A DNA stretch of 64,000 bases from Clostridium disporicum (GCF_001405015.1 NZ_CYZX01000013.1:1-64000); one strand, 5' to 3'. Positions 7,540 through 16,827 are shown, counted from the first letter of the stretch. A program made the numbers and translations. Notes: generated by a model from the sequence alone, not told the origin.

Positions 7540-9453
7540 TTATTTGATATTCTTAGATAAATCAATGAACCATTGTAAAAATTCACTTTTCTCTTCTAAG
7601 TCAATCAATGATCTTAATATACATTTATTTAAAGCTACTCTTTTAAATAATTCATATAAAAGACTTAAATCATAATTTGCTTTATATGATTGTGTTGATA
7701 AAAATATAATTCTTATATTTTTTCCTTTATATGAAATAGGTTTCTTTAAAATAGCTACACTTACTAAAAGCTTCTCTGAGAAAATATTCCTTGGCCGTGG
7801 TATCATAACAAACTCTCCAATAACCGTAGGATATTCTCTTTCTCTAGACAATACATCATCTACGAATTCTTTTTCATTAAAAATATAACCTGCTTTTTTA
7901 AGCTTTTTAGCTTGTCTCATTATTATTTGATCAAAGTTATATTCTTCATCATATATATCTATTAAGTCTTTATCAAAGTACTTCTTAATAATATCTTCAA
8001 ATTTATTTCCTATATTAACTTTATGCATCATTTGCTTTAATCTTTTTATATCATTACTATCTGGTATACTTTCAATTACGCAGGTAGGTACTTTGACTTC
8101 TTTTTCTATATTAATAGGCGATATAATAATATCTGCATCTTCTACATATCTATAGTTATTTAATTGATTTAAAGATATTTTCCCTACAATTTCTACCTTA
8201 TTGTAAAAATTATCATTAATCCAACGCTGAATTAAACTATTAATCCCCACTCTCGAATCTGTTATCATAAGAATCTTAGTTTTATAACTAAAACTATTTA
8301 AAAGTGGTTCTAGATAAATTGCTATATTAGCTACTTCATCATCTTTTGTGTACTTATTAAAATACTTATATATTATCTCAACTATTAGCATTGAAATTTC
8401 ATAAGCAAACGGATATCTATTTTTAATGTCACTCTTTATAGAATTTACAAATTGATAGTCACTTTGTATACGTCGTAACATATATTCCATATACTCTAAT
8501 AAATTTCCTAAAAGTTCATCACTATCATTTAAATCAACATCATATCTTTCTTTAATTGCACGAATAAAATCACTTAAAACAATATTAGTAATTTCACTTA
8601 TCTCATTTTCAGAGGTTAATTTTTTAGTCCATAAAAAATTATAAATAGACTCTATATCATTTTTATTTAACTTAACTCCAGCTTCTATTAAATCCTCTAT
8701 TGTTTTTAATGCTTTCTTATCTGTTAATTTATTTTTACTTTTCTGATTACAAAAACCATTGTTGCTTCTTATTTGAGCAATATATAAAAGCCAACTTAGT
8801 ATAACTATATATTCTTCATCAACAAAGTTCTTTTTATCTATAAAGCACTTTTTTACTTTATCGCAAATGTAATGTAACTCTTCTAAGCTAAAGTTATCAT
8901 CAAATATAATCTGCACTTCTTTTAATGATATTGTCTTTTCAAAAACACTGACACCAACTATTTTAAAAAGTAACTTTCTAATCTCTTCTTCAGATGCCTC
9001 AACAAAAACATACTCTTTTTCGTATTTTATTCCATTAAAGAAATATTGGGTTGCCATACTTTCCTGTAGACTCTTAATAACTTTATATACCGTTCTTGTA
9101 GAAACAAACAATATTTCACTTAAATCATATATACTTTGTTTTCCTTCAAAAAGAATTTTACCTAATACAACAAAATCTCTATGATCATCTAAATGATAGG
9201 CTGAATTTAATCCTTTTTCGTTATTCAATATTTCCTTTAACTTTTCTATATACTCATTTTTTAGAAAATATCCACTTTTATGAGATGATGAAATAGTTAT
9301 ATTATCATTACTTAAAAGTGAATTTATCTGTGAGATATCATTTCTGATAGTTCTTGATGAAACCGAAAGTTTTTCTCCAATATTAGAACCAGTAATTCCT
9401 GATGTATTCTTTAGAATTATCTCTAATATATTAGTTTGCCTTTTAGTAAACAT
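7540..9453 (-). CDS. PRD-containing transcriptional activator (LicR/MtlR type)
   Basis: Sugar-operon regulator of the BglG/LicR/MtlR class, about 637 residues. It has an N-terminal winged HTH (RQTNILEIILKNTSGITGSN), a second Mga-like HTH (SIYDLSEILFVSTRTVYKVI), two PRD regions in the middle, an EIIB-like segment (KTKILMITDSRVGINSLIQRW) and an EIIA-like C-terminal domain. Such proteins are controlled by PTS phosphorylation. The EIIA-like motif reads FVMIPRPRN, where active EIIA-2 domains have IPH, and the EIIB-like loop lacks the usual Cys, so both sensory PTS modules may have lost their phosphoryl sites. The ATG at 9453 with AAGAGGTG is chosen over an upstream in-frame start. A TTTCCT palindrome 120 bp upstream suggests autoregulation. 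Confidence 0.85.
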   Translation of the reverse strand: MFTKRQTNILEIILKNTSGITGSNIGEKLSVSSRTIRNDISQINSLLSNDNITISSSHKSGYFLKNEYIEKLKEILNNEKGLNSAYHLDDHRDFVVLGKILFEGKQSIYDLSEILFVSTRTVYKVIKSLQESMATQYFFNGIKYEKEYVFVEASEEEIRKLLFKIVGVSVFEKTISLKEVQIIFDDNFSLEELHYICDKVKKCFIDKKNFVDEEYIVILSWLLYIAQIRSNNGFCNQKSKNKLTDKKALKTIEDLIEAGVKLNKNDIESIYNFLWTKKLTSENEISEITNIVLSDFIRAIKERYDVDLNDSDELLGNLLEYMEYMLRRIQSDYQFVNSIKSDIKNRYPFAYEISMLIVEIIYKYFNKYTKDDEVANIAIYLEPLLNSFSYKTKILMITDSRVGINSLIQRWINDNFYNKVEIVGKISLNQLNNYRYVEDADIIISPINIEKEVKVPTCVIESIPDSNDIKRLKQMMHKVNIGNKFEDIIKKYFDKDLIDIYDEEYNFDQIIMRQAKKLKKAGYIFNEKEFVDDVLSREREYPTVIGEFVMIPRPRNIFSEKLLVSVAILKKPISYKGKNIRIIFLSTQSYKANYDLSLLYELFKRVALNKCILRSLIDLEEKSEFLQWFIDLSKNIK

Positions 9454-9576
9454 AGCGCACCTCTTAACACTTTTTATCGTATGCAAATATGCGCTAAACT
9501 CACTTTAATGATTAAATCATTTCTAATCACTTTAACTAAATTTTAATAAAGCTTTGGTAACGATTCAAATATTCTT

Positions 9577-9595
9577 TTTCCTATTGGTTAGGAAA
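9577..9595. promoter_or_regulatory. TTTCCTATTGGTTAGGAAA palindrome, putative operator C
   Basis: Third copy of the TTTCCT-N7-AGGAAA palindrome, about 125 bp upstream of the regulator start, in the gap between the regulator and the OPT transporter. Same spacing as site B. Confidence 0.6.
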
Positions 9596-9684
9596 TTGGG
9601 CAAGCGCACTTTAAAAATTCTTATATTACATTAATTATAGTATATAAAAAAGCACATATCTTTTCAATTTTCGACAAAAAAAAT

Positions 9685-9893
9685 AAAGTGCGAAGCAAGC
9701 TTCACAGTGAAAAGTCGACTACATCGAGGTGAAAATGCTACTATCGTAACGATGAAAATTTAACTAAAGTTAAAGTGAAAAGTATTAATATGGACACTTT
9801 TCACTATTGCTATAAGCAATATTTTCACTGTCATGTCAGTGACTTTTTCCCTTTTGACGCAGTGAAACTTTTCACTAAAGTGCTTCGCACTTT
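9685..9893. repeat. Nested palindromic element with GTGAAAA/TTTTCAC words
   Basis: A 209-bp structured element bounded by a perfect 13-bp stem, AAAGTGCGAAGCA (9685-9697) and TGCTTCGCACTTT (9881-9893). Inside, GTGAAAA or ATGAAAA occurs at 9707, 9729, 9752 and 9775, and its complement TTTTCAC at 9798, 9822 and 9869. Between these words sit small hairpins such as TTTAACTAAAGTTAAA (9759-9774), ATTGC/GCAAT (9806-9820) and CACTG/CAGTG (9826-9841). The whole could fold into a branched structure. It ends 8 bp from the OPT stop codon and may double as its terminator. An open frame crossing it is a by-product of the repeats. Confidence 0.75.
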
Positions 9894-9900
9894 CTTTCTA

Positions 9901-11817
9901 TTATTCGTTATTTTTAACTTTCGATGTCATAATCGGTATTATAGTTGCTATAACTAATATGATTAACAGTATTATAGCCATCATATTTCCACCTAAAAAT
10001 CCACTTGGAACTCTTGGTTTAACAATTCCTGTTACTTGTAATATTATTCCTAATAATCCTATTATAGATCCACCGGCAACAAGTCCTGATGAAAGGCTAA
10101 TACCGTTAGAAACCTTAACTTCTTTCTCTTTTTCACTCTTACTCATTTTTTCTATAAATAAACGTATTAAAGCTCCTACTAAAATTATTGATGTTGTTGA
10201 TATAGGTAAATAGAAACCTATTGCTATAGTCATTATAGGAAGATTTAACATAAATAAGAATAAAGCTATTACTATTCCTACTAAAATCATTGGCCAAGGT
10301 AAATTTCCTGACATAATACCTGAAGTTAAAGTAGACATTAAGTTAGCTTGAGGAAGTGCAAAAGGTGCATCAGCCCCTGTAATTCTTAATTGATCAGCAA
10401 GAACTAAAATTGTTCCTGTAACTACAACTACTCCTACTATACTAGCTAATGCAAAGTAATTTCTCATTTCTTTTCTGCTTCCACCTATTATGTAACTTAC
10501 TTTTTGTGATTGGCTATATCCACCTGCTACTGATATAGCAACTACCATAAACTCTGCAAATAAAAGTAGTGACTTATTATCAGATTGACCTTTCCAACCC
10601 ATTATTACAAAAACTAAAGTTAATATAACTAAAGCTGCTATTGTCATACCTGATACAGGAAGATTAGATGTACCTATAGTTCCAGCCAATCTTCCAGAAA
10701 CTATTACAAATAGCAAAGCTAATATAAGAGATACGAGAGCAGCTACTATAGCCATAGTAATACTTCCAGAAATAAAGAAACCTGCTACAAAAGCTAGAGC
10801 AATTCCTACTAAAAGTATTATCATCTCACCAGAGTTTTTTTCTCCACCAGAATTAGATTTAGCTTTTAAAGTTTCTTTTAATGATACAACTATAGTTGGT
10901 ATAAGTTTAATTGCTCCGATAATTCCACCACAAAGCATCATACCTGCACCAATGTATTTAACATATCCTCCTGAAATTGCATTAACATCCATCTGATTAA
11001 TAGCAACAGTTGTATCATTCCATGAAGTCATTCCTTCTGATGCCATATCACTAAAGTATCCAATTAAAGGAGCAACACCAAAGTTGGCTAGTATTGATCC
11101 TGCAAACATAGTTAAAGATACTTCTAAGCCAACTATAAATCCAATTCCTAATAAAAGAGGATTTACTTCTGTTGAGAACTTCCATTTATAAAATTTACTT
11201 CCTAAGAAAGTCATTGTATTATTAACTACATTTAAGAAAGAACTAGTTAAAACATTTATAATTCCGCTTATTCCAAAACCTATTCCCATAAACTTTATTG
11301 CATCTCCACCTGTTTCTGAAGCAACAAGTGTCTCTGAAATAGCTAAAGATTCAGGGTACATAAGCTGACCATGTTCTTCTACAATTAAGTAATTATAAAC
11401 TAATGAAGTAGCTCCTATTCCAAATAAAGCTCCTGCAACGCTTACACTTACTCCTTCTAAGAAGCTAACATTACTTCCTATTAATATAACTGCTGGTAAT
11501 ACATAAATCATCCCACTTGCTATAGATTCTCCACCACTAGACATACCTTGAATAATATTTTTTCCAAGGATTCCTTTCTTTTTAGCAAAGACTCCTACAA
11601 GCATTGAACCAATTATAGCTCCTGGAATTCCTGCAGCAACTGTTAATCCTGATTTCATACCAGAATAAGCTGTAGATGCTGCAAATACGGCAGCTAAGAC
11701 AACTCCAATTATCATTACTGCCACGTTTACTCCTTTTTTAGACTTATCAGTTACAAATGGAACATAATCTTTTCCATGTACTCCACCGTAAGCCTCTTTA
11801 GGTAACTTGTTTTTCAT
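9901..11817 (-). CDS. OPT-family oligopeptide transporter
   Basis: Polytopic membrane protein of 638 residues and about 15 hydrophobic segments, belonging to the OPT/YSL superfamily, which imports small peptides or metal-ligand complexes driven by cation gradients. Typical family features are the N-terminal EAYGGVHGKDYVPFV, the glycine-rich GIPGAIIGSMLVGVFAKK segment and IIQGMSSGGESIASG near residue 90-105. The start has AAAGGGG upstream. It is a single-gene unit with a palindromic element at its 3' end and about 220 bp of AT-rich sequence upstream. The substrate cannot be told from the sequence. Confidence 0.88.
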   Translation of the reverse strand: MKNKLPKEAYGGVHGKDYVPFVTDKSKKGVNVAVMIIGVVLAAVFAASTAYSGMKSGLTVAAGIPGAIIGSMLVGVFAKKKGILGKNIIQGMSSGGESIASGMIYVLPAVILIGSNVSFLEGVSVSVAGALFGIGATSLVYNYLIVEEHGQLMYPESLAISETLVASETGGDAIKFMGIGFGISGIINVLTSSFLNVVNNTMTFLGSKFYKWKFSTEVNPLLLGIGFIVGLEVSLTMFAGSILANFGVAPLIGYFSDMASEGMTSWNDTTVAINQMDVNAISGGYVKYIGAGMMLCGGIIGAIKLIPTIVVSLKETLKAKSNSGGEKNSGEMIILLVGIALAFVAGFFISGSITMAIVAALVSLILALLFVIVSGRLAGTIGTSNLPVSGMTIAALVILTLVFVIMGWKGQSDNKSLLLFAEFMVVAISVAGGYSQSQKVSYIIGGSRKEMRNYFALASIVGVVVVTGTILVLADQLRITGADAPFALPQANLMSTLTSGIMSGNLPWPMILVGIVIALFLFMLNLPIMTIAIGFYLPISTTSIILVGALIRLFIEKMSKSEKEKEVKVSNGISLSSGLVAGGSIIGLLGIILQVTGIVKPRVPSGFLGGNMMAIILLIILVIATIIPIMTSKVKNNE

Positions 11818-12012
11818 AATAACCCCTTTCCTTTACTGTCTTAAATTCACTAAAATAGTTTTTAGATATAATGCTACATTTTTCTACACATTATTTAGTA
11901 TTTGTAAAAAAATTTATTTTATAATGAATTTATTTTTGAAAGGTAGTTAAACTAATTATGAATTCAAAAAACATCTCATTAAACTTAATATTTTTTATAT
12001 CAAAAATATTAA

Positions 12013-12036
12013 AAGGGCGATTATATAATCGCCCTT
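12013..12036 (-). terminator. Perfect hairpin terminator
   Basis: A perfect 24-bp palindrome centred on TATA: AAGGGCGATTAT pairs with ATAATCGCCCTT. It overlaps the stop codon of the small gene at 12035 by two bases and is followed on the minus strand by T-rich sequence. It may also serve transcripts from the other side. Confidence 0.85.
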
Positions 12037-12370
12037 AATACATTTTTATACTTTCTAATGATTCTTCATAGTTTAATATTACTGTAATGTATTTACTATA
12101 TTCTATATCCTGAATTTCACACTTGCATCCATAGGCCTTTTCTATTTTTCCAGTATAGTTTTTTAAATCACTAACACTTCCCCCAATAGCCACTTCTACA
12201 AGTATAACTATTGCATTACCATCTTTATAGTAACGCTTTATTCTATATTTATCTAATCCTAGTTTGTCCCATCTTCTAAATACTATTAGCAATTTCCTTT
12301 TTAAATAATCTACTCCACCTATAACTGCTATACCACTACCTAAAATCAATCCTAAATTTAATAACCCCAT
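12035..12370 (-). CDS. Small hypothetical protein with one N-terminal membrane segment
   Basis: A 111-residue protein not confidently recognised. The N-terminus MGLLNLGLILGSGIAVIGGV is a hydrophobic segment followed by positive charges (KRKLLIVFRRWDKLG), so it is probably membrane anchored with the rest in the cytoplasm. The remainder (GGSVSDLKNYTGKIEKAYGC) loosely recalls the region preceding the motor domain in FtsK/TcpA-like proteins, but there is no ATPase here. The start is taken as the ATG at 12370, five bases after GGAGG; an ATG four codons earlier overlaps that ribosome site. It has its own terminator. No link to the flanking OPT and HAD genes is evident. Confidence 0.65.
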   Translation of the reverse strand: MGLLNLGLILGSGIAVIGGVDYLKRKLLIVFRRWDKLGLDKYRIKRYYKDGNAIVILVEVAIGGSVSDLKNYTGKIEKAYGCKCEIQDIEYSKYITVILNYEESLESIKMY

Positions 12371-12501
12371 ATTTACCTCCATACTATATAGAACTTAACT
12401 CTATATAACATCGATATGAAATATTGAATTGTATTATTCACACTCTAATAACTTAATCCATATCCAAAAATATAAGTAAATCTAATACTATAAAGAACTA
12501 A

Positions 12502-13302
12502 CTAAATATTAAAATATCTTTTAAACGCCTTGGCAATCCCATCATTATCTACAGTATCTGTTACATCATGTGCAATTTTCTTAATTTCTTCTAAACCATT
12601 TCCCATAGCTATACCATGACCTACAAGCTCTAACATTTCTTTATCGTTAATGCCATCACCAAAGGCATAACTGTTTTCTTTTTCAATCTCTAATTTTTTA
12701 TATAAATACTCGCAAGCAGTCCCTTTAGTAAACCCTTCACGATACACATCCATTCTAATCAATCCAGTACGATAAGGTACTATTGTAAAACTATCCTTTA
12801 ACTCATCATAACAAGCTTCAAGTTTTTCAATGCTATCAAATAATACACAGCAAGATACCGCTTCAACATCACTTGCTTTAAATTCTTCTATAATTCCTAT
12901 TGGTCTTTCACTTGTTCCTGAAAACATTTGACGATGCTCAATAACAAGAGAATCATCTAAAAAACTATTCCAAGTATCAACATGTCCACCAAACATGAAA
13001 CGTCCATCAAACTTTAAATATGTATCAATTTGCCTTTGTATCTCATCACAAGTAAAAATATCATCAACTAAAATTTCATTATTAAAAACAATATAATGTC
13101 CATCATTACAGATGTATCCATTAAAATCAATATCTTTTATACTCTCTGGAGCTGCTCCTCTTGCAGTTGCAACTACAATATAGTTTCCTTGTTTTTTAAA
13201 TTCATTTAACACACGTATTGTTTCTTTTGTTGGATGTAGTAATCCATTTGGTACATTAACCATAGTTCCATCAATATCAAAAAAGGCTATTTTCTTACTC
13301 AT
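12502..13302 (-). CDS. Cof-type HAD phosphatase
   Basis: Cytoplasmic haloacid-dehalogenase-like hydrolase of the Cof subfamily, 266 residues. It acts on small phosphorylated metabolites such as sugar phosphates or flavin nucleotides. Motif I is FFDIDGT (Asp9 nucleophile, Asp11 acid/base), a threonine motif II lies in VVATARG, and motif IV is FGDGINDKEML near residue 215. The IIB-type cap is inserted between motifs II and III. A GGTGGGG ribosome site precedes the ATG. It lies downstream of the bglA terminator as a separate unit and may dephosphorylate sugar phosphates produced by the neighbouring PTS genes; this is inferred. Confidence 0.9.
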   Translation of the reverse strand: MSKKIAFFDIDGTMVNVPNGLLHPTKETIRVLNEFKKQGNYIVVATARGAAPESIKDIDFNGYICNDGHYIVFNNEILVDDIFTCDEIQRQIDTYLKFDGRFMFGGHVDTWNSFLDDSLVIEHRQMFSGTSERPIGIIEEFKASDVEAVSCCVLFDSIEKLEACYDELKDSFTIVPYRTGLIRMDVYREGFTKGTACEYLYKKLEIEKENSYAFGDGINDKEMLELVGHGIAMGNGLEEIKKIAHDVTDTVDNDGIAKAFKRYFNI

Positions 13303-13478
13303 TTATTTTCATCCCCACCTATAATTTTTTTCATATTATACTTATTTATAATATAGCACACAAAATTTACATATTATTTCTTAATTTGAAAATCTTCATG
13401 TAATCCCTTTAAATTCATCTATAAAGCCCTTTAAACCTATGATAATAATAAATCCATAATCTATTACTAAAATAGATT

Positions 13479-13513
13479 AAGCCCAAGTATTAGCTATACT
13501 AACACTTGGGCTT
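13479..13513 (-). terminator. Terminator after bglA
   Basis: AAGCCCAAGT (13479-13488) pairs with ACTTGGGCTT (13504-13513), with an inner TTAG/CTAA. It lies about ten bases beyond the bglA stop and is followed on the minus strand by an AT-rich run. Confidence 0.85.
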
Positions 13514-13523
13514 ATTAAGTAAA

Positions 13524-14948
13524 CTATGTTAAATCTTCTCCATTACTTTCTATAACTTTTTTGTACCAATTAAAACTTTTCTTTTTATAACGCTTTAATG
13601 TTCCATTTCCTAAATCATCTCTATCAACATAAATAAATCCATAACGCTTTGACATCTCACCAGTTGATGCACTAATTAAATCTATACATCCCCAAGCTGT
13701 GTATCCCATTAACTCAACACCATCTATATCAATGGCATCCTTCATAGCCTTAATGTACTCTCTTAAATATTCAATCCTATAATCATCATTAACAGTTCCA
13801 TCTATCAATTCATCTTTAGCACCTAAGCCATTCTCTACAATGAACATTGGCTTTTGATAACGGTCATAAATACTATTTAAAGTTATTCTTAATCCTAGTG
13901 GGTCAATTTGCCATCCCCATTCACTTGCTTTTAAATAAGGATTTCTTAATGTTGGGAATACATTTCCTTCTGTATATTTATTAACTTCAGGATCAGCACT
14001 AGTAAGTCTTGAAGAATAATAACTAAATGATACAAAATCTACTGTATTTTCTTTAAGAAGTTGTAAATCACCCTCTTCAAGTGGTAGAACTACACCTTTT
14101 CTTTCCATTTCCTTTAATGCATATCTTGGATAAGCTCCTCTTGCTTGAACATCTATAAAGAAATAGTTTTCTCTATCCTTATTCATAGATTTCCATATAT
14201 CATTTGGATTTGGTGTATTAGGATAAGTATTACCAGCTGCTAACATACAACCTATTTTCATCTCTGGATCAACTTCATGAGCTATCTTAGTTGCTAAAGC
14301 ACTTGCAATTAACTGATGATGAGCTGCTGTAAATAGTAATTGGTCCTTATTTTCACCTTCCTCTAATAAAATACCTGCTCCTGTGAAAGGTAAATGTAAT
14401 AACATATTTATTTCATTAAATGTAAGCCAATATTTTACTAATCCGTTATAACGATTAAATAATACAGTTACTAATCTTTCATAGAAAGTAACCATATCCC
14501 TACTTCTCCATCCCCCATAAACTTTTGTTAAATGGATAGGACAATCAAAATGCGTAATTGTAACTAATGGCTCTATATTATATTTCTTACATTCTTTAAA
14601 TACATTTTCATAAAATTGTAACCCTAATTCATTAGGTTTAGTTTCATCACCATTCGGAAAAATTCTTGACCATCCAATGGACATTCTAAAAACTTTAAAT
14701 CCCATTTCAGCAAATAGTTTTATATCTTCCTTATAATTATGATAAAAATCGATAGCTTCTAAAGCTGGATAGTAATATCCTTCTTCAAGTTCTAACATAT
14801 GTCTATCACCTTTTGATACTAAGAAACGTTCTCTTCCATGAGGCTGTACATCAACATTTGCTAAACCTCTTCCATCTACATCATATGCTCCTTCACATTG
14901 GTTAGCTGCAGTAGCTCCACCCCATAAAAAATCACTTGGAAATCCCAT
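13524..14948 (-). CDS. bglA: 6-phospho-beta-glucosidase, GH1 (BglA type)
   Basis: Cytoplasmic GH1 enzyme, 474 residues, which cleaves phosphorylated beta-glucosides such as salicin-6-P or cellobiose-6-P delivered by the PTS. It starts with FPSDFLWGGATAANQCEGAY, the family signature at the N-terminus. The acid/base Glu179 lies in YWLTFNEIN and the nucleophile in MFIVENGLGAKD near 372. The ribosome site GAGGAGG lies inside the end of the upstream SDR gene, whose stop abuts this start, so the two are translationally coupled. It is the last gene of a three-gene unit with the SDR and the TIGR04076-like gene, and probably serves the BglP-type transporter encoded at 17422-19248. Confidence 0.93.
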   Translation of the reverse strand: MGFPSDFLWGGATAANQCEGAYDVDGRGLANVDVQPHGRERFLVSKGDRHMLELEEGYYYPALEAIDFYHNYKEDIKLFAEMGFKVFRMSIGWSRIFPNGDETKPNELGLQFYENVFKECKKYNIEPLVTITHFDCPIHLTKVYGGWRSRDMVTFYERLVTVLFNRYNGLVKYWLTFNEINMLLHLPFTGAGILLEEGENKDQLLFTAAHHQLIASALATKIAHEVDPEMKIGCMLAAGNTYPNTPNPNDIWKSMNKDRENYFFIDVQARGAYPRYALKEMERKGVVLPLEEGDLQLLKENTVDFVSFSYYSSRLTSADPEVNKYTEGNVFPTLRNPYLKASEWGWQIDPLGLRITLNSIYDRYQKPMFIVENGLGAKDELIDGTVNDDYRIEYLREYIKAMKDAIDIDGVELMGYTAWGCIDLISASTGEMSKRYGFIYVDRDDLGNGTLKRYKKKSFNWYKKVIESNGEDLT

Positions 14949-14949
14949 C

Positions 14950-15606
14950 TTAAGCTTCCTCCTCTTTCACTGTAACTGTAGCAATAGTTACAACTTGTCT
15001 ATTATATAAATCTTTTTCTGCTATATCTAACATAGCTGTTGCTAAATCTTCATAAGTTACATAACTATTTCCATCTTCGTTGTAGATAATTTCTTCATCA
15101 GTTCCTACAATGTAGTTATTAGTATGTGGTCCCTCTAAATCAAACTTTCTTGAAGGACAAACTGCTGTCCAGTTTAAGTCTGCTCTTTCCTTTATCTTAT
15201 CTACACCTAATTTAATATTTCTTGATATACCAGCTAAGGTTTCTGAATATCCTGGGACTTCATATTCTCTCATACTGTGAGTTGAATCAGTATAAAGACT
15301 TCCTGCACCTGCAATTGCAATTATCTTTTTATTAGTTCCATCTAATAATTCAATGTATTTTTCATAAGCTTCCTTATTTATTACTGGATCTGCCTTAAAT
15401 CCACCACCAAAAGCACTTATAATAATCTCCGCTTCGCCTAAATCCTCTTGAGTCATTTCAAATAAATTCTTATCTATAACTTCAGTTCCTTCACAGTTTC
15501 CATTGCTCATATATGCAATTGACTTTACTTCATGCCCTCTATTTAAAGCCTGCTTTACTACTCTGCTTCCTAAGTTTCCATTTGCACCTATAACTACTAA
15601 CTTCAT
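14950..15606 (-). CDS. NAD(P)-binding SDR/NmrA-like protein
   Basis: A 218-residue Rossmann-fold protein. The N-terminus MKLVVIGANGNLGSRVVKQA carries the GxxGxxG dinucleotide-binding motif. The rest fits the atypical SDR group (NmrA/YwnB-like), which includes NAD(P)H-dependent reductases and NADP sensors. There is no clear YxxxK catalytic pair in the usual place, so it may be a sensor or an unusual reductase. It sits between the TIGR04076-like gene (6 bp upstream) and bglA (stop adjoining start). Its role in beta-glucoside use is not known. Confidence 0.8.
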   Translation of the reverse strand: MKLVVIGANGNLGSRVVKQALNRGHEVKSIAYMSNGNCEGTEVIDKNLFEMTQEDLGEAEIIISAFGGGFKADPVINKEAYEKYIELLDGTNKKIIAIAGAGSLYTDSTHSMREYEVPGYSETLAGISRNIKLGVDKIKERADLNWTAVCPSRKFDLEGPHTNNYIVGTDEEIIYNEDGNSYVTYEDLATAMLDIAEKDLYNRQVVTIATVTVKEEEA

Positions 15607-15612
15607 ATTTTT

Positions 15613-15924
15613 CTACCTCTCTTCCTCAACAACACTTAATTCAAAAATAACTGGTCTTAATCCATCTGTACAACAAGCTATATGTACATCATCAAATCCT
15701 AAAACCTTTCCACCACCAATTAATACATTTACTGGCATTACTAGTGCTTGCCAAGCCATATGACAAAAGCCTGCTGGAATATCATTACCAAATATACCTG
15801 TTGTATAAAATTCTTGTCCCTCTTTTAATACTGGGCAAGAAGTATAGTTATCATCATGTCCATATTGTTTTGCTAATTCTTTATTACATGTAGCTTTTAA
15901 TACTTTTATTTTTACTTTTCTCAT
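15613..15924 (-). CDS. TIGR04076-family-like protein
   Basis: A 103-residue protein with several cysteines (CNKELA, SCPVLKEGQEF, GFCHMAWQAL, HIACCTDGLRPV). The pattern, especially CPVLKEGQEF and the final CCTDGLRPVIFEL, matches the small TIGR04076 family of unknown function found in anaerobes. The start is the ATG at 15924 with GGGAGG seven bases upstream; an upstream in-frame TTG overlaps that site. It is the first gene of the unit leading through the SDR gene to bglA. The cysteines suggest metal or cofactor binding, but no function is established. Confidence 0.75.
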   Translation of the reverse strand: MRKVKIKVLKATCNKELAKQYGHDDNYTSCPVLKEGQEFYTTGIFGNDIPAGFCHMAWQALVMPVNVLIGGGKVLGFDDVHIACCTDGLRPVIFELSVVEEER

Positions 15925-15984
15925 AATACCTCCCAAAACTTTTAATGTTATTTCTTAATTAAACTATACCCTAGAAATACAATA

Positions 15985-16023
15985 AAAGAAGTAAAGTTCA
16001 CAAATCGTGAACTTTACTTCTTT
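15985..16023 (-). terminator. Strong terminator after the RpiR regulator
   Basis: A perfect 17-bp stem (15985-16001 with 16007-16023) and a 5-base loop. It overlaps the last codons of the RpiR-type gene and separates it from the TIGR04076-SDR-bglA unit. Confidence 0.9.
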
Positions 16024-16769
16024 ATATGCTTTAATCTATTTGCAATAACTTTTACCATAAACATAGTCAACATATCATTTATAGCTTTATCCTTTGATGG
16101 TATTACAACAATATTATCTATTGTATTTGTATCTATATTACTATTACAAGTAAGAAGCCATTTCTTCTGCTTTAAACTATTTATTTTATTAATCAATCTT
16201 CTATCATGTTTCAATATATTCCCATTAGCACTTATTAGTAATATTATAGAATTTTCTTCAACTAATACATCACGAGTAAAATCAGTATCAGCAATCATTA
16301 CAGGTTTATTCATATAATCCAAATAAAACTGAAGACTTTCACATACATTCTTCGAAGCACCATGCCCTACTGCTACAACACAAGAACATTTATCTATATC
16401 TTCAATTAAACTATCTAATGCTACATAATCTATTTTATTAGCTGCATTTCTAAAAGCATTTGTAATTAAATCCATGGTTTCAATTACATTTTCTCTTAAA
16501 TTGTTTGATTTATACTCTGTAGTTGGCATATATTTTATTAAATCACAATGAATTTCACAATCATATTTAAAATCCTTAAAGGTTTCATATCCTAACTTTT
16601 TTGTAAACTTACTAATCATTGATTTAGAAACAAAGCACCCTTCAGCTATTTCATCTATAGACATATTCTGAATTTCTAAAATATTATCTTTTATATATTT
16701 ACATATAGAATGATAAGTGTCATTAGTATAAGTTGTATTTAATATATTATTAATTTTATTCATTAACAT
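16014..16769 (-). CDS. RpiR-family transcriptional regulator
   Basis: Sugar-phosphate-responsive regulator of about 251 residues. The N-terminal HTH_6 domain includes MSIDEIAEGCFVSKSMISKF, and the C-terminal SIS domain starts near residue 100 with CSCVVAVGHGASKNVCESLQ and ILLISANG, which bind sugar phosphates. It lies between the bglP-nitroreductase operon and the bglA operon, so it is a good candidate to control one or both. The ATG at 16769 is preferred because AGGTGGGG lies at the right distance; an earlier in-frame ATG overlaps the ribosome site. It has its own terminator. Confidence 0.85.
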   Translation of the reverse strand: MLMNKINNILNTTYTNDTYHSICKYIKDNILEIQNMSIDEIAEGCFVSKSMISKFTKKLGYETFKDFKYDCEIHCDLIKYMPTTEYKSNNLRENVIETMDLITNAFRNAANKIDYVALDSLIEDIDKCSCVVAVGHGASKNVCESLQFYLDYMNKPVMIADTDFTRDVLVEENSIILLISANGNILKHDRRLINKINSLKQKKWLLTCNSNIDTNTIDNIVVIPSKDKAINDMLTMFMVKVIANRLKHIKK

Positions 16770-16827
16770 AATTCCCCACCTCATTAATGATTATATCATA
16801 ATGCATCAAAAGTTTACTTATAAAAAC

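Noticed and set aside
9775..9957. A plus-strand open frame of about 60 codons across the palindromic element
   Set aside because: It is made of the GTGAAAA/TTTTCAC words and continues into the antisense of the OPT gene; it has no ribosome site and the composition is that of the repeat.
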